Source of the DNA: Sphingomonas sp. CCH21-G11
Lineage (GTDB): Bacteria > Pseudomonadota > Alphaproteobacteria > Sphingomonadales > Sphingomonadaceae
Assembly: GCF_001555965.1 (NCBI RefSeq)
Contig: NZ_LSHX01000054.1
Coordinates: 96,548-160,547 of the forward strand
Direction: 5' to 3'
Length of the DNA stretch: 64,000 nucleotides
Shown: positions 35,206 through 42,991 of the stretch, piece by piece
Position numbering within the stretch: the stretch's first letter is position 1
Layout of the letters: every line of letters begins with the position of its first letter
Program-made: the position numbers and the translations under genes
Notes under the pieces: generated by a model
What the model saw: only the letters and a program-made list of their open reading frames with translations
Database searches by the model: none
What the model was told of the DNA's origin: nothing

Positions 35206-35626
35206 TGTTCAGGCATGCCGCCTTGGTCGTCGGGCCGGGCGTGTCGCCGATCACCAGCCTGACGCGGGCGTCGCGGTCGGCGATCGCACGAACCGCGTCG
35301 ATCGTTGCCGTATCGTTGGGATAGGTGCCGACATAGATGTCGAAATCGGGATGATCGAACCGGGCGAGCGCGGTCTGCAGCATTGCGCCGATGACCGCCG
35401 CCTCGTCCCAGGCGGGCACGAACACCGCCAGACGATGTTCGGGCCCGGGCAACCGTTCAAGGCGCTCGCCGTTCCCGCGCCGGCGATGGCGCAGCGCCTG
35501 CCATCCGAACACCAGGTCGACCGCCACGTCGTCGATCCCGCCGACCAGGAAACCGATCGCCGCGAACAACATCAATTCATGATTGAATATGTCGAGCGCG
35601 TTCAGCGCGACGTCGCCCCACGCCAA
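35201..35626 (-). pseudogene. NfrB-like glycosyltransferase, N-terminal part, cut off by prophage
   Basis: The host part covers 142 codons from ATG 35626 (MAWGDVALNALDIFNHEL). It has an N-terminal membrane helix with GFLVGGIDDVAVDLVF and the nucleotide-sugar-binding start of a family-2 glycosyltransferase (LAVFVPAWDEAAVIGAML, YVGTYPNDTATIDAV, GPTTKAACLNTL). The frame then runs 25 codons into phage DNA and stops at 35126. Joined to 21339-22307 it gives one 464-residue enzyme. The natural gene probably built or exported a surface polysaccharide together with the NfrA-like partner. Confidence 0.92.
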
Positions 35627-35902
35627 CGCAAGTCCCCCCTCCGGTTCCCCGGCGAGGGATTACGCGTTTTGCGCAATCAATTCAAAGCGGAATTGTGGCG
35701 CCTGGTCGCAGGCGCGCGCGTTTTCCGGCGGCCGGTGGAACCCAAGAGGTTCGCCAGCGTTGCGGCGACTGGTCCCGTTGACACGGGCACTGGTGCCGTA
35801 CGCACCGGCCGCGCCGCAGCGTATCCGCGGCGCGGCCCACCTTCTCAGTTTTCCTTTCGCGCTCAGGCGGAGCGGGTTTGCCGCCCCGCCTGCACGACCC
35901 GG
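35627..35902. promoter_or_regulatory. Upstream region of the interrupted glycosyltransferase locus
   Basis: No supported gene lies in these 276 bases. An inverted repeat CAATTC-N6-GAATTG at 35678-35695 lies about 50 bases upstream of the glycosyltransferase ATG, in an AT-richer stretch, and could be an operator or promoter element. A small plus-strand frame (35583-35912) lacks any coding signs. Confidence 0.4.
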
Positions 35903-36412
35903 TTACCAGTAGAAGCCGGGAAGGGTGCGCAGCACATAGCCGCGGCGCGTGTCGACCAGCAGCACGTCGTCATAGTGCCGCACCCAGCGATTGTAACGGC
36001 CCGGGGGCGGGAGCCGGTAACGGCCGGGATTGCTGATGAAATACCGGTCGCCATAATAGCGCGGCGCGATCCGCGCCCCGGTGCGGAAACGCTGGTAGGC
36101 GAACGGTGCCCGCCAGTTGCCGCGCGCATAGACCGTGCGGTTGCGGCCGCGATAATCGCGCCAGTCATTGTCGCCCCAGCGCCGTTCGCGCACGCTTTCG
36201 TTCAGGTCGCGGCGGGCTTCACGCACGTCGCGGCGCTCGCGCCGGACGTCGCGCGGCGACCCGAAGCGTTCGGCGCGCCGCAATTCGCGCTGCTCTTCGC
36301 GCAGGTCGCGCGCGTCGCGACGGATTTCACCGCGCGACTGGGCGGCCGCCGGCGCGACGACCGTCGGGACCGCCAGCGCGGTGACCAGCGCGGTCAGGAT
36401 CAGTTTACGCAT
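35903..36412 (-). CDS. RcnB-like periplasmic protein
   Basis: This 169-residue protein has a signal peptide ending at APAAAQ (about residue 25). An arginine/glutamate-rich helical region follows (REEQRELRRAERF). A C-terminal RcnB-like domain ends it, with WRAPFAYQRFRTGARIAP, YYGDRYFISNP and HYDDVLLVDTRRGYVLR. RcnB proteins are periplasmic and influence nickel/cobalt homeostasis in E. coli. In sphingomonads several copies exist and the role is unproven. Confidence 0.85.
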   Translation of the reverse strand: MRKLILTALVTALAVPTVVAPAAAQSRGEIRRDARDLREEQRELRRAERFGSPRDVRRERRDVREARRDLNESVRERRWGDNDWRDYRGRNRTVYARGNWRAPFAYQRFRTGARIAPRYYGDRYFISNPGRYRLPPPGRYNRWVRHYDDVLLVDTRRGYVLRTLPGFYW

Positions 36413-36531
36413 CTTCTACCTCCATGTTCGCGGGACTCGTTCCCGATGGAGGGAGTTATGCCGAGGGCACGCTGAACGGGTGTCGAACGCGTTGGTCAGG
36501 AACGCGAAAGGCGCGCGGCGGGTGCGCCGCG

Positions 36532-37017
36532 TCAGTTCGGCCCGCCGGGCCCGCCGCCGCCGGGGCCAGCGCCCGGCGCGCCGACCGTGCCGATATTGCC
36601 GAACAGGTCCTGGAAAAAGCCGCGCCGCCGGCCCAGCGTCGGGGTCGAATCGTCGCTCGGCTGGATCGATGCGACCAGTTCCGCGCCGGTCTTGTCGACC
36701 GAGGTGACGTTGCCCGCCTGGTCGAAGGTCAGCTTGAGCGTCGTCTGGGTTTCGGGGCGCGGGCGGTTGAACGCCAGGTTGCGGCTGTCGCGTGCAATAT
36801 AGTACCAGACGTTGTCCGAAAACTGCCCGGAAAAGCTCGGCGTGCCGAGCGTCTTGAGCACCGAATCCTTGTTGTCGACGCCCGGCTGGACCGAATTGAC
36901 CAGGTCGGCATCGACGATATAGCCCTGATGGCTGCGCAGCCGGGTGCAGCCGCCCGCCGCCGCGGCAAGGCCGATCAGGGCGATCGAGGCGATCAGGCGT
37001 TTGGGAAGCGGTGACAT
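36532..37017 (-). CDS. bamE: Outer membrane assembly lipoprotein BamE (SmpA/OmlA family)
   Basis: This 161-residue protein has a lipoprotein signal and lipobox (AAAGGC, Cys near residue 24). The BamE core follows: GYIVDADLVNSVQPGVDNKDSVLKTLG, then FSDNVWYYIA and LTFDQAGNVTSVD. BamE is part of the BAM complex that inserts outer-membrane beta-barrels. The C-terminal tail is glycine/proline-rich (PGAGPGGGGPGGPN). The start MSPLPKRL gives a proper signal; the longer frame does not. It is divergent from the cytochrome bc1 chaperone gene. Confidence 0.93.
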   Translation of the reverse strand: MSPLPKRLIASIALIGLAAAAGGCTRLRSHQGYIVDADLVNSVQPGVDNKDSVLKTLGTPSFSGQFSDNVWYYIARDSRNLAFNRPRPETQTTLKLTFDQAGNVTSVDKTGAELVASIQPSDDSTPTLGRRRGFFQDLFGNIGTVGAPGAGPGGGGPGGPN

Positions 37018-37150
37018 TCGAAACTCTCCAGGGAACGCCGACACACGGCTGACGGGCGTGAAGCCGCATTGCATCATCGGCCACGCCAATCAATATGCGT
37101 CCCGGCGTGGCCAGACAAGGCAACGCGGGATGCAAGGGAGTTGACGCGCG

Positions 37151-37666
37151 ATGGGCCTATTCGACCGGTGGCTGGGCAAGCCCCGCGACGTGCCGGCGCT
37201 GACGCTTTATCGCGCGGTGGTCGAACGTGCCCGCCAGCCGCACTGGTATCTCGACGGCGGCGTGCCCGACACGGTCGATGGCCGGTTCGACATGATCGCC
37301 GCGGTCCTGTCGATGCTGCTGCTTCGGCTGGAGCACGAGCCTGCAGGTGCGGCTCCGGCTGCGCATCTCGCGGAACGATTCATCGACGACATGGACGGCC
37401 AGCTGCGCCAGATCGGCTTTGGCGACATCGTCGTCGGCAAGCAGGTCGGCCGGATGATGGGGATGCTCGGCGGCCGGCTGGGCGCCTATCGCGACGGGCT
37501 GGCGGCCGGCCCGGACGGGCTCGACGCGCCGCTTCGCCGCAATCTCTATCGCGGCGAAACGCCGGGCGCGGCACAGGTCGCCCATGTCCGCGACCAGCTC
37601 GTCGCATTGCGTGCGCGGCTGGACGACGTGACCGTGGAAACGCTGCTGGCGGGCAGGCTGCCATGA
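37151..37666 (+). CDS. Ubiquinol-cytochrome c chaperone family protein
   Basis: This 171-residue helical protein contains the family blocks LYRAVVERARQPHWYLDGGVPDTVDGRFDMI and ERFIDDMDGQLRQIGFGDIVVGKQV (Ubiq_cyt_C_chap, related to mitochondrial CBP3/UQCC1). In mitochondria this family helps assemble cytochrome b into complex III. Its bacterial role is presumed similar. It overlaps the YceD-like gene by four bases (ATGA), the standard alphaproteobacterial pair. Confidence 0.9.
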   Translation: MGLFDRWLGKPRDVPALTLYRAVVERARQPHWYLDGGVPDTVDGRFDMIAAVLSMLLLRLEHEPAGAAPAAHLAERFIDDMDGQLRQIGFGDIVVGKQVGRMMGMLGGRLGAYRDGLAAGPDGLDAPLRRNLYRGETPGAAQVAHVRDQLVALRARLDDVTVETLLAGRLP

Positions 37667-38202
37667 CCGCCGCGCCCGAATTCAGCCGCCCGGTGCGGCT
37701 CGATCAGGTCGGTGCGGGCGAGAGCACGCTGGCGATTTCAGCCGAGCCCGCCGAGCGCGCGGCGCTGGCGCGGCGGTTCGATCTGATCGCGATCGACCGG
37801 CTGGAGGCACAGTTCCGCCTGCGCCGCGACGCCATCGGCATCCTGGCGAGCGGCAGCGTTACCGGCGACGTCGTCCAGGCGTGCGTCGCCACCGGCGCGC
37901 CGGTGCCGGACACGATCGACGAGCCGTTCCTGATCCGCTTCCTGCCCGAAACCGAAGCCGGCGACGCCGACGAGATCGAGCTGAGCGACGACGATTGCGA
38001 CACGGTTTTCTATGCGGGCGGCGCGATCGATCTGGGCGAGGCGGCGGCCGAGACGCTGGCGCTCGCGCTCGACCCCTATCCGCGCGTGCCCGACGCGGAT
38101 GCCCAGTTGCGCGCGGCGGGCGTGCTGCGCGAGGAAGAGGCCGGCCCCTTCGGTCCGCTTGCGGGGCTGCGCGACAAGCTGGCCGGAAGGCGCGGCGATT
38201 AG
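37663..38202 (+). CDS. YceD/DUF177 family protein
   Basis: This 179-residue acidic protein has the DUF177 core: FDLIAIDRLEAQFRLRR, a V-x-A-C-V-x-T-G-A pattern in VQACVATGAPVPDTIDE, and the acidic DEIELSDDD near residue 107. YceD proteins influence 23S rRNA accumulation in bacteria and plastids. In most genomes the gene precedes rpmF, but here it follows the bc1 chaperone gene. It is convergent with the TetR gene, their stops overlapping by four bases. Confidence 0.88.
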   Translation: MTAAPEFSRPVRLDQVGAGESTLAISAEPAERAALARRFDLIAIDRLEAQFRLRRDAIGILASGSVTGDVVQACVATGAPVPDTIDEPFLIRFLPETEAGDADEIELSDDDCDTVFYAGGAIDLGEAAAETLALALDPYPRVPDADAQLRAAGVLREEEAGPFGPLAGLRDKLAGRRGD

Positions 38203-38903
38203 CGCGCCTGTCGATTGCCGATGCCGCGCGCCAGCATCTCCGCGATCTGGTCGGCGATGAGGTCCGGCGCCTCGGTGTCGCTCCAGACGCCGTAGCGCAG
38301 CCCCAGAAAGACGTTCATCCCCATCAGCGCCCAGGCATGCACCTCCGACACGTCGGCGCGCACTTCGCCGCGTTCCGCTGCGGCGCGCAGCCGGGCGTGG
38401 ATGCGGTCGGCGGTGTTCGCATAATGCAGCCGAAAGCTTTCGGGATCGACGAACTCGGCCTCGTCGATGATGCGATAGATTTCCTTGTGCTCGCGGACAA
38501 AGCGGATGAATTCGAGCAGGCCCGCGCGCTCGGCGGCAATCTGGTCGGTCGCACCGCGGATCGCGGGGGCGACATGGTCGCGCACCTGGTCCGACATGTC
38601 GCGCACCAGCGCCCGGAACACATCGTCCTTCGAATCGAAATAGGTGTAGAAGCTGCCGAGCGCCACGCCCGCGCGGCGCGTGATCGCGCTGATCGACCCT
38701 TCGTGAAAACCCTTCTCGCCGAACTCGGCGGCGGCAGCGTCCAGGATGGCGCGCAACGTCCGCTGGCCACGCGCGGTTCGCGGCGCCTTGCCCGCGCTCG
38801 CGGGGGATGACGGGATCGCCGGCGCGCGTTCGGTCGCCGACGCGTTCGCATCGGCACCGGCCCGCATCGTCGCGCGCCGCCTTGCCGGTCGTTCAGTCGC
38901 CAA
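38199..38903 (-). CDS. TetR family transcriptional regulator
   Basis: This protein of about 234 residues has an N-terminal disordered stretch (residues 1-45) and a TetR DNA-binding domain at about 48-95 (RTLRAILDAAAAEFGEKGF, GSISAITRRAGVALGSFYTYF). The ligand-binding domain follows. An internal ATG at 38867 is an alternative start. It is divergent from the TonB-dependent receptor gene and probably represses it, responding to the substrate that the receptor and MFS transporter import. Confidence 0.9.
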   Translation of the reverse strand: MATERPARRRATMRAGADANASATERAPAIPSSPASAGKAPRTARGQRTLRAILDAAAAEFGEKGFHEGSISAITRRAGVALGSFYTYFDSKDDVFRALVRDMSDQVRDHVAPAIRGATDQIAAERAGLLEFIRFVREHKEIYRIIDEAEFVDPESFRLHYANTADRIHARLRAAAERGEVRADVSEVHAWALMGMNVFLGLRYGVWSDTEAPDLIADQIAEMLARGIGNRQAR

Positions 38904-38936
38904 ACCGCATCATCCCTGTCGCCTTTCACTGCAAAG

Positions 38937-38964
38937 TTGAAAACCGGTTCACCTTTCATTATAG
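38937..38964 (+). promoter_or_regulatory. Promoter/operator candidate between tetR and the TonB receptor gene
   Basis: TTGAAA (38937-38942) and TTATAG (38959-38964), 16 bases apart, form a sigma-70-like promoter pointing to the receptor. AACCGGTT, a palindrome at 38942-38949, lies between them, and TTTCA/TGAAA inverted pairs (38924-38928, 38938-38942, 38954-38958) surround it. A TetR operator here would block the promoter. Confidence 0.5.
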
Positions 38965-39025
38965 CCGCCGGCATGCGCTTACAAGCCGGGCCAACCGGCG
39001 CATCCGTCAGGGAAGGGGATCAGAC

Positions 39026-41359
39026 ATGAAAAGCCGCATCGCGTCATTATCATTCGCGCTTTCGCTGGGCACCGCGCTCGCCGCGGCGCTCGCGGCGCCG
39101 GCCCAGGCGCAGGAAGCCTCGGCCGATACGGCTCAGGCCGACGAAACCGCTGCCGGCGACATCATCGTCACCGCACGGCGACGTGAGGAAACGCTGCTCG
39201 ACGTGCCGATCGCGATCACCGCGTTCAGCGGCGATCAGTTGGCTGCTGCCGGCGCGATCGACGTGACCGACCTTGCTCAGGTGACGCCCAACGTGACGCT
39301 GGAAGTCTCGCGCGGGACCAACTCGACGCTCAGCGCCTTCATTCGCGGCGTCGGCCAGCAGGACCCGGTCGCCGGGTTCGAAGCCGGCGTCGGCATCTAC
39401 CTCGACGATGTCTATCTCAACCGCCCCCAGGCGGCGGTGCTCGACATCTATGACGTCGAACGGATCGAGATCCTGCGCGGGCCGCAGGGGACGCTCTATG
39501 GCCGCAACACGATCGGCGGCGCGGTCAAATATGTGACCCGCCGGCTGGGCGACGATCCCGAGCTGCGCGTGCGTGCCACTTATGGCACCTATGACCAGGC
39601 CGATGGCGTGATCTCCGCCAGCGCGCCGATCGGCGATGGCACGTTCAAGATCGGTGGCGCGTTCGCGCGCCTGTCGCGCGGCGGTTTCGGCGACAATCTC
39701 ACCACCGGTGACGAGAATTACAACAAGGATATCTGGGCAGGCCGCGCGACGCTGCAGTTCGAGCCGAGCGACGCGCTGTTCGTCCGCCTGTCGGGGGATT
39801 ACACCCGTGACGACAGCAATCCGCGCGGTGGCCATCGCCTGATCCCCGGCATTGCGACCGGTGCCCCGGTGCTGGCCGACGTGTTCGACAGCCGTGGCGG
39901 CCTGCGCGATCCTGAACAGAAGGTCGAAGCCTATGGCGGTTCGCTGTTCGTCGAGGCGAGGCCGACCGAATGGCTGACCTTCCGCTCGATCACCGGCTGG
40001 CGTCAGGACGAAAGCGGCACGCCGATCGACTTCGACGCGCTGCCCGCCGTCCAGGTTGACGTGCCCGCGATCTATGAGAACGAACAGTTCAGCCAGGAAG
40101 TACAGTTCCTGGTCGATACCGGCCGCTTCAACGGCTTGATCGGGCTCTATTATCTCGATGCCAGCGCGCGCACCGTGTTCGACGTGCGCCTGCCCGGCGG
40201 CGTCACCGCGCTGACCTTCGGCGATGTCGAGACCGATACGACGGCGATCTTCGGCGATTTCACCTATGATCTGACCGACCAGTTCAGCCTGTCGGTCGGC
40301 GGTCGCTATACCTGGGACACCCGCCAGTCGACGATCCTGCGCCAGACCTTCCTGGGCGGCGGATCGCCCTTCTTCAACGGCGCGGGCACGTTGTTCGCCA
40401 CCACGTCCAATTTCCGGGGCAGCGCCGATTTCGGCGAGTTCACGCCGCGCGCGTCGATCCAGTTCCAGCCCAACGACAACCACAATTTCTACGCCAGCTA
40501 TTCGCGCGGCTTCAAGGGCGGCGGCTTCGACCCGCGCGGCCAGTCGACCGCGTGCCGCACGCCGACCGGCGGGGTGTGCAACGCCGCGCAGGTGTTCGAT
40601 TTCCTGTCGTTCGATCCCGAAACCGTGGACACCTATGAAATCGGCTGGAAGGGCGCGGTGTTCGACCGCCGCCTGACCTTCGCGCTGGCGGCGTTCCGCA
40701 CCGACTATACCGATGTCCAGGTGCCCGGATCGATCGGCACCGTCGTCAACGGGCAACAGACCTTCATCGGCGTCACCACCAATGCCGGCGGCGCGCGGAT
40801 CGACGGCATCGAGGGCGAGTTCAATCTGGTCGCGGCGCGCGACTTCGCCGCTGGCGGCGACCGGCTGACGCTGTCGGGCAATTTCGGCTATCTCGACGCG
40901 CGCTACACCCAGTTCATCGACGGTCGCGGGATCGACGTGGCGGACCGCCGCTCGTTCCAGAATACCCCCGACTGGACCGCCAGCGGCACGATTGCCTATT
41001 CGGTCCCGGTCGGTGACGGGTCAGTCGATTTCGGCACCACCGTCGCCTATCGCGGCGACAGCCAGCAGTTCGAGCTGCGCACGCCGCTGCTCGACCAGCC
41101 GGCCTATGCGCTGTGGGACGTCAACATCGCCTGGAACATCAATGATCGCTACACGGTCAGCGTCCATGGCCGCAATCTGACCGATAAGCAGTATATCGTG
41201 TCGGGCTATAACTTCCTGCTCCAGAACCCGGACACCGGCGAGTTCGTCCGCAATGCGACGACCGGCAATCTGGTGCCGACGCTGGGCACCGAAGGGGTGC
41301 TCACCGCCTATTACGGCAACCCGCGTCAGGTGTTCGCCACCTTCTCCGCCCGTTTTTGA
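39026..41359 (+). CDS. TonB-dependent receptor
   Basis: This 777-residue outer-membrane protein has a signal peptide (ends near APAQAQ). A TonB-box-like DIIVTARRREE and the plug domain follow (LLDVPIAITAFSGDQL, IEILRGPQGTLYGRNTIGGAVKYVT). A 22-strand barrel makes up the rest and ends in FATFSARF, with the aromatic final residue typical of barrels. It takes up a substrate energised by TonB. The plug and barrel type is the one abundant in sphingomonads for aromatic or terpenoid-like compounds; the real substrate is unknown. Confidence 0.95.
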   Translation: MKSRIASLSFALSLGTALAAALAAPAQAQEASADTAQADETAAGDIIVTARRREETLLDVPIAITAFSGDQLAAAGAIDVTDLAQVTPNVTLEVSRGTNSTLSAFIRGVGQQDPVAGFEAGVGIYLDDVYLNRPQAAVLDIYDVERIEILRGPQGTLYGRNTIGGAVKYVTRRLGDDPELRVRATYGTYDQADGVISASAPIGDGTFKIGGAFARLSRGGFGDNLTTGDENYNKDIWAGRATLQFEPSDALFVRLSGDYTRDDSNPRGGHRLIPGIATGAPVLADVFDSRGGLRDPEQKVEAYGGSLFVEARPTEWLTFRSITGWRQDESGTPIDFDALPAVQVDVPAIYENEQFSQEVQFLVDTGRFNGLIGLYYLDASARTVFDVRLPGGVTALTFGDVETDTTAIFGDFTYDLTDQFSLSVGGRYTWDTRQSTILRQTFLGGGSPFFNGAGTLFATTSNFRGSADFGEFTPRASIQFQPNDNHNFYASYSRGFKGGGFDPRGQSTACRTPTGGVCNAAQVFDFLSFDPETVDTYEIGWKGAVFDRRLTFALAAFRTDYTDVQVPGSIGTVVNGQQTFIGVTTNAGGARIDGIEGEFNLVAARDFAAGGDRLTLSGNFGYLDARYTQFIDGRGIDVADRRSFQNTPDWTASGTIAYSVPVGDGSVDFGTTVAYRGDSQQFELRTPLLDQPAYALWDVNIAWNINDRYTVSVHGRNLTDKQYIVSGYNFLLQNPDTGEFVRNATTGNLVPTLGTEGVLTAYYGNPRQVFATFSARF

Positions 41360-41377
41360 ACGATCGGCGCGTGTCCC

Positions 41378-41410
41378 GGGCCGGATGTCCGTTTGACGGG
41401 CGTCCGGCCC
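41378..41410 (+). terminator. Hairpin after the TonB receptor gene
   Basis: GGGCCGGA (41378-41385) pairs with TCCGGCCC (41403-41410). It lies 18 bases after the stop. No U-run follows, so it may be an attenuating hairpin between receptor and transporter genes rather than a strong terminator. Confidence 0.4.
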
Positions 41411-41452
41411 ATGCCCCATGACGGGACCCGATAAGCAACTGGAGAGGCACAG

Positions 41453-42730
41453 GTGGAGCAATTGGCCAGCGCGCGGACGGCGAGTCCGGGCTATCGCCGG
41501 CTGGTGCTGGCGATGCTGCTGCTCGTCTACACCTTCAACTTTCTCGACCGCCAGATCCTCGGCATCCTTGCCCAGCCGATCAAGGCGGACCTGGGGCTGA
41601 GCGACACCCAACTGGGGGCGCTGGGCGGCATTGCCTTTGCGCTCCTCTATTCCACGCTCGCAATTCCGCTGGCGCTGGTCGCCGATCGCACCAGTCGCAG
41701 CTGGGTCATCACCATTTCGCTGACCGTGTGGAGCGGCTTCACCGCCCTGTGCGGCCTGGCCACAGGTTTTTGGCAGCTCTTCCTGTTCCGGCTGGGCGTC
41801 GGGGTCGGGGAGGCGGGCGGCGTTGCGCCCTCCTATGCAATGATCGCCGATTATTTCCCGCCCGCGGAACGCGCCCGCGCGCTGGCGATCTATTCGCTGG
41901 GCATCCCGATCGGGCTGGCCGGGGGTGCGCTGCTCGGCGGCTATATCGCCGCGATGGTCGAATGGCGCACGGCCTTCATCGTCGTCGGCTTGCTCGGCGT
42001 CGCCATCGCGCCCGTCTTTCGCCTGCTGGTCAAGGAACCGCCGCGCGGCATGGCCGATGGCGGCACCGCGCCGCAACTCGCCGCCGCGCCGGTCGGGCAG
42101 GTGTTTGGCATCCTGGCGCGCAAGCCCAGCTTCTGGCTGATGGCGTTCGCCGCGTCGTTCAGCTCGATCTGCGGCTATGGCCTGGCATTCTGGACGCCGT
42201 CGATCCTGATCCGCAGCTTCGGCTTCGACTTGCTGGGCGTCTCGCAATTCTTCGGCACGGTGCTGCTGGTCGGCGGCACGGCGGGGGTGTTCCTGGGCGG
42301 CTGGCTCGCCGATCGGCTGGGGCCGGCGGATCGCGGTGCCTATGCGCGGCTGCCCGCCATCGCCTGGGTCATCACCATCCCCTTCTTTGCCGCCGCGTTG
42401 CTGTCGCCTTCGCCGGTGCTGGCCTGGTTCCTGTTCCTGATCCCCAACGGGCTCAACATCCTGTGGCTGGGGCCGGTCAACACTGCGATGCAGAACCTGG
42501 TGCCCGCGCACATGCGCGCGACGGCGTCGGCCAGCTTCCTGTTCATCAACAACCTGATCGGGCTGGGGCTAGGCTCGTGGATCCTGGGCGCGATGTCGGA
42601 CGCGATGACCGCGCGATTCGGGGATGAAGCGCTGCGTTATGCTGCGGTCGGCGCGCTCGGCTTCTATGCGGTGGCGGCGACGTTGATGTTCCTGGCGGTC
42701 CGCCCGCTCCGGCGCGACTGGATCGCGTGA
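41453..42730 (+). CDS. MFS transporter (spinster-like family)
   Basis: This 425-residue protein starts at GTG 41453 behind a GAGAGG ribosome-binding site. It has twelve predicted helices. The first-loop motif is LADRTSRSW-like (VADRTSRSWVITI), with FNFLDRQILGILAQPIKADLGLSDTQLG near the N-terminus, typical of the spinster/sugar-phosphate-like MFS branch frequent in sphingomonads. It follows the TonB receptor by 93 bases. It probably carries the receptor's substrate over the inner membrane. Confidence 0.92.
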   Translation: MEQLASARTASPGYRRLVLAMLLLVYTFNFLDRQILGILAQPIKADLGLSDTQLGALGGIAFALLYSTLAIPLALVADRTSRSWVITISLTVWSGFTALCGLATGFWQLFLFRLGVGVGEAGGVAPSYAMIADYFPPAERARALAIYSLGIPIGLAGGALLGGYIAAMVEWRTAFIVVGLLGVAIAPVFRLLVKEPPRGMADGGTAPQLAAAPVGQVFGILARKPSFWLMAFAASFSSICGYGLAFWTPSILIRSFGFDLLGVSQFFGTVLLVGGTAGVFLGGWLADRLGPADRGAYARLPAIAWVITIPFFAAALLSPSPVLAWFLFLIPNGLNILWLGPVNTAMQNLVPAHMRATASASFLFINNLIGLGLGSWILGAMSDAMTARFGDEALRYAAVGALGFYAVAATLMFLAVRPLRRDWIA

Positions 42731-42773
42731 GGGGTGGATCGCGAAACATCGCGCCAGTTGTAACGGAAATCTC

Positions 42774-42926
42774 TCGTCACCCCGGCCCTGTGCCGGGGTC
42801 CACCAAGCAGCTTGGTGCCTCACAAGCCGATTGAGCGCCCTGCCAAGCCGGTAGCAACGCAGCACCTTACCATCACCGACCAACGTCTGTTGCGCGGTGG
42901 ACCCCGGCACAAGGCCGGGGTGACGA
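42774..42926. repeat. REPIN-like inverted pair of palindromic repeats
   Basis: A 31-base unit (TCGTCACCCCGGCC then TGTGCCGGGG) at 42774-42804 returns inverted at 42896-42926 with one mismatch. Each unit is itself a hairpin (CCCCGGC-N-GCCGGGG). They lie between the MFS and prfC genes, which converge, with no gene in the 261-base gap. Confidence 0.85.
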
Positions 42927-42991
42927 TCAATGTGTGTCGAGGTTCATCGATCCGGTTAAGCGGGCAGGCCGTATTAAACTGAGGTCGAAAC

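Noticed and set aside
34834..35324. Several small overlapping frames at the prophage right end
   Set aside because: They lack ribosome-binding sites and recognisable domains, overlap each other in three frames, and one crosses the element boundary.
35583..35912. Plus-strand 109-codon frame upstream of the split glycosyltransferase
   Set aside because: It overlaps the start of a supported gene in antisense and has no coding features; the interval is better read as a promoter region.
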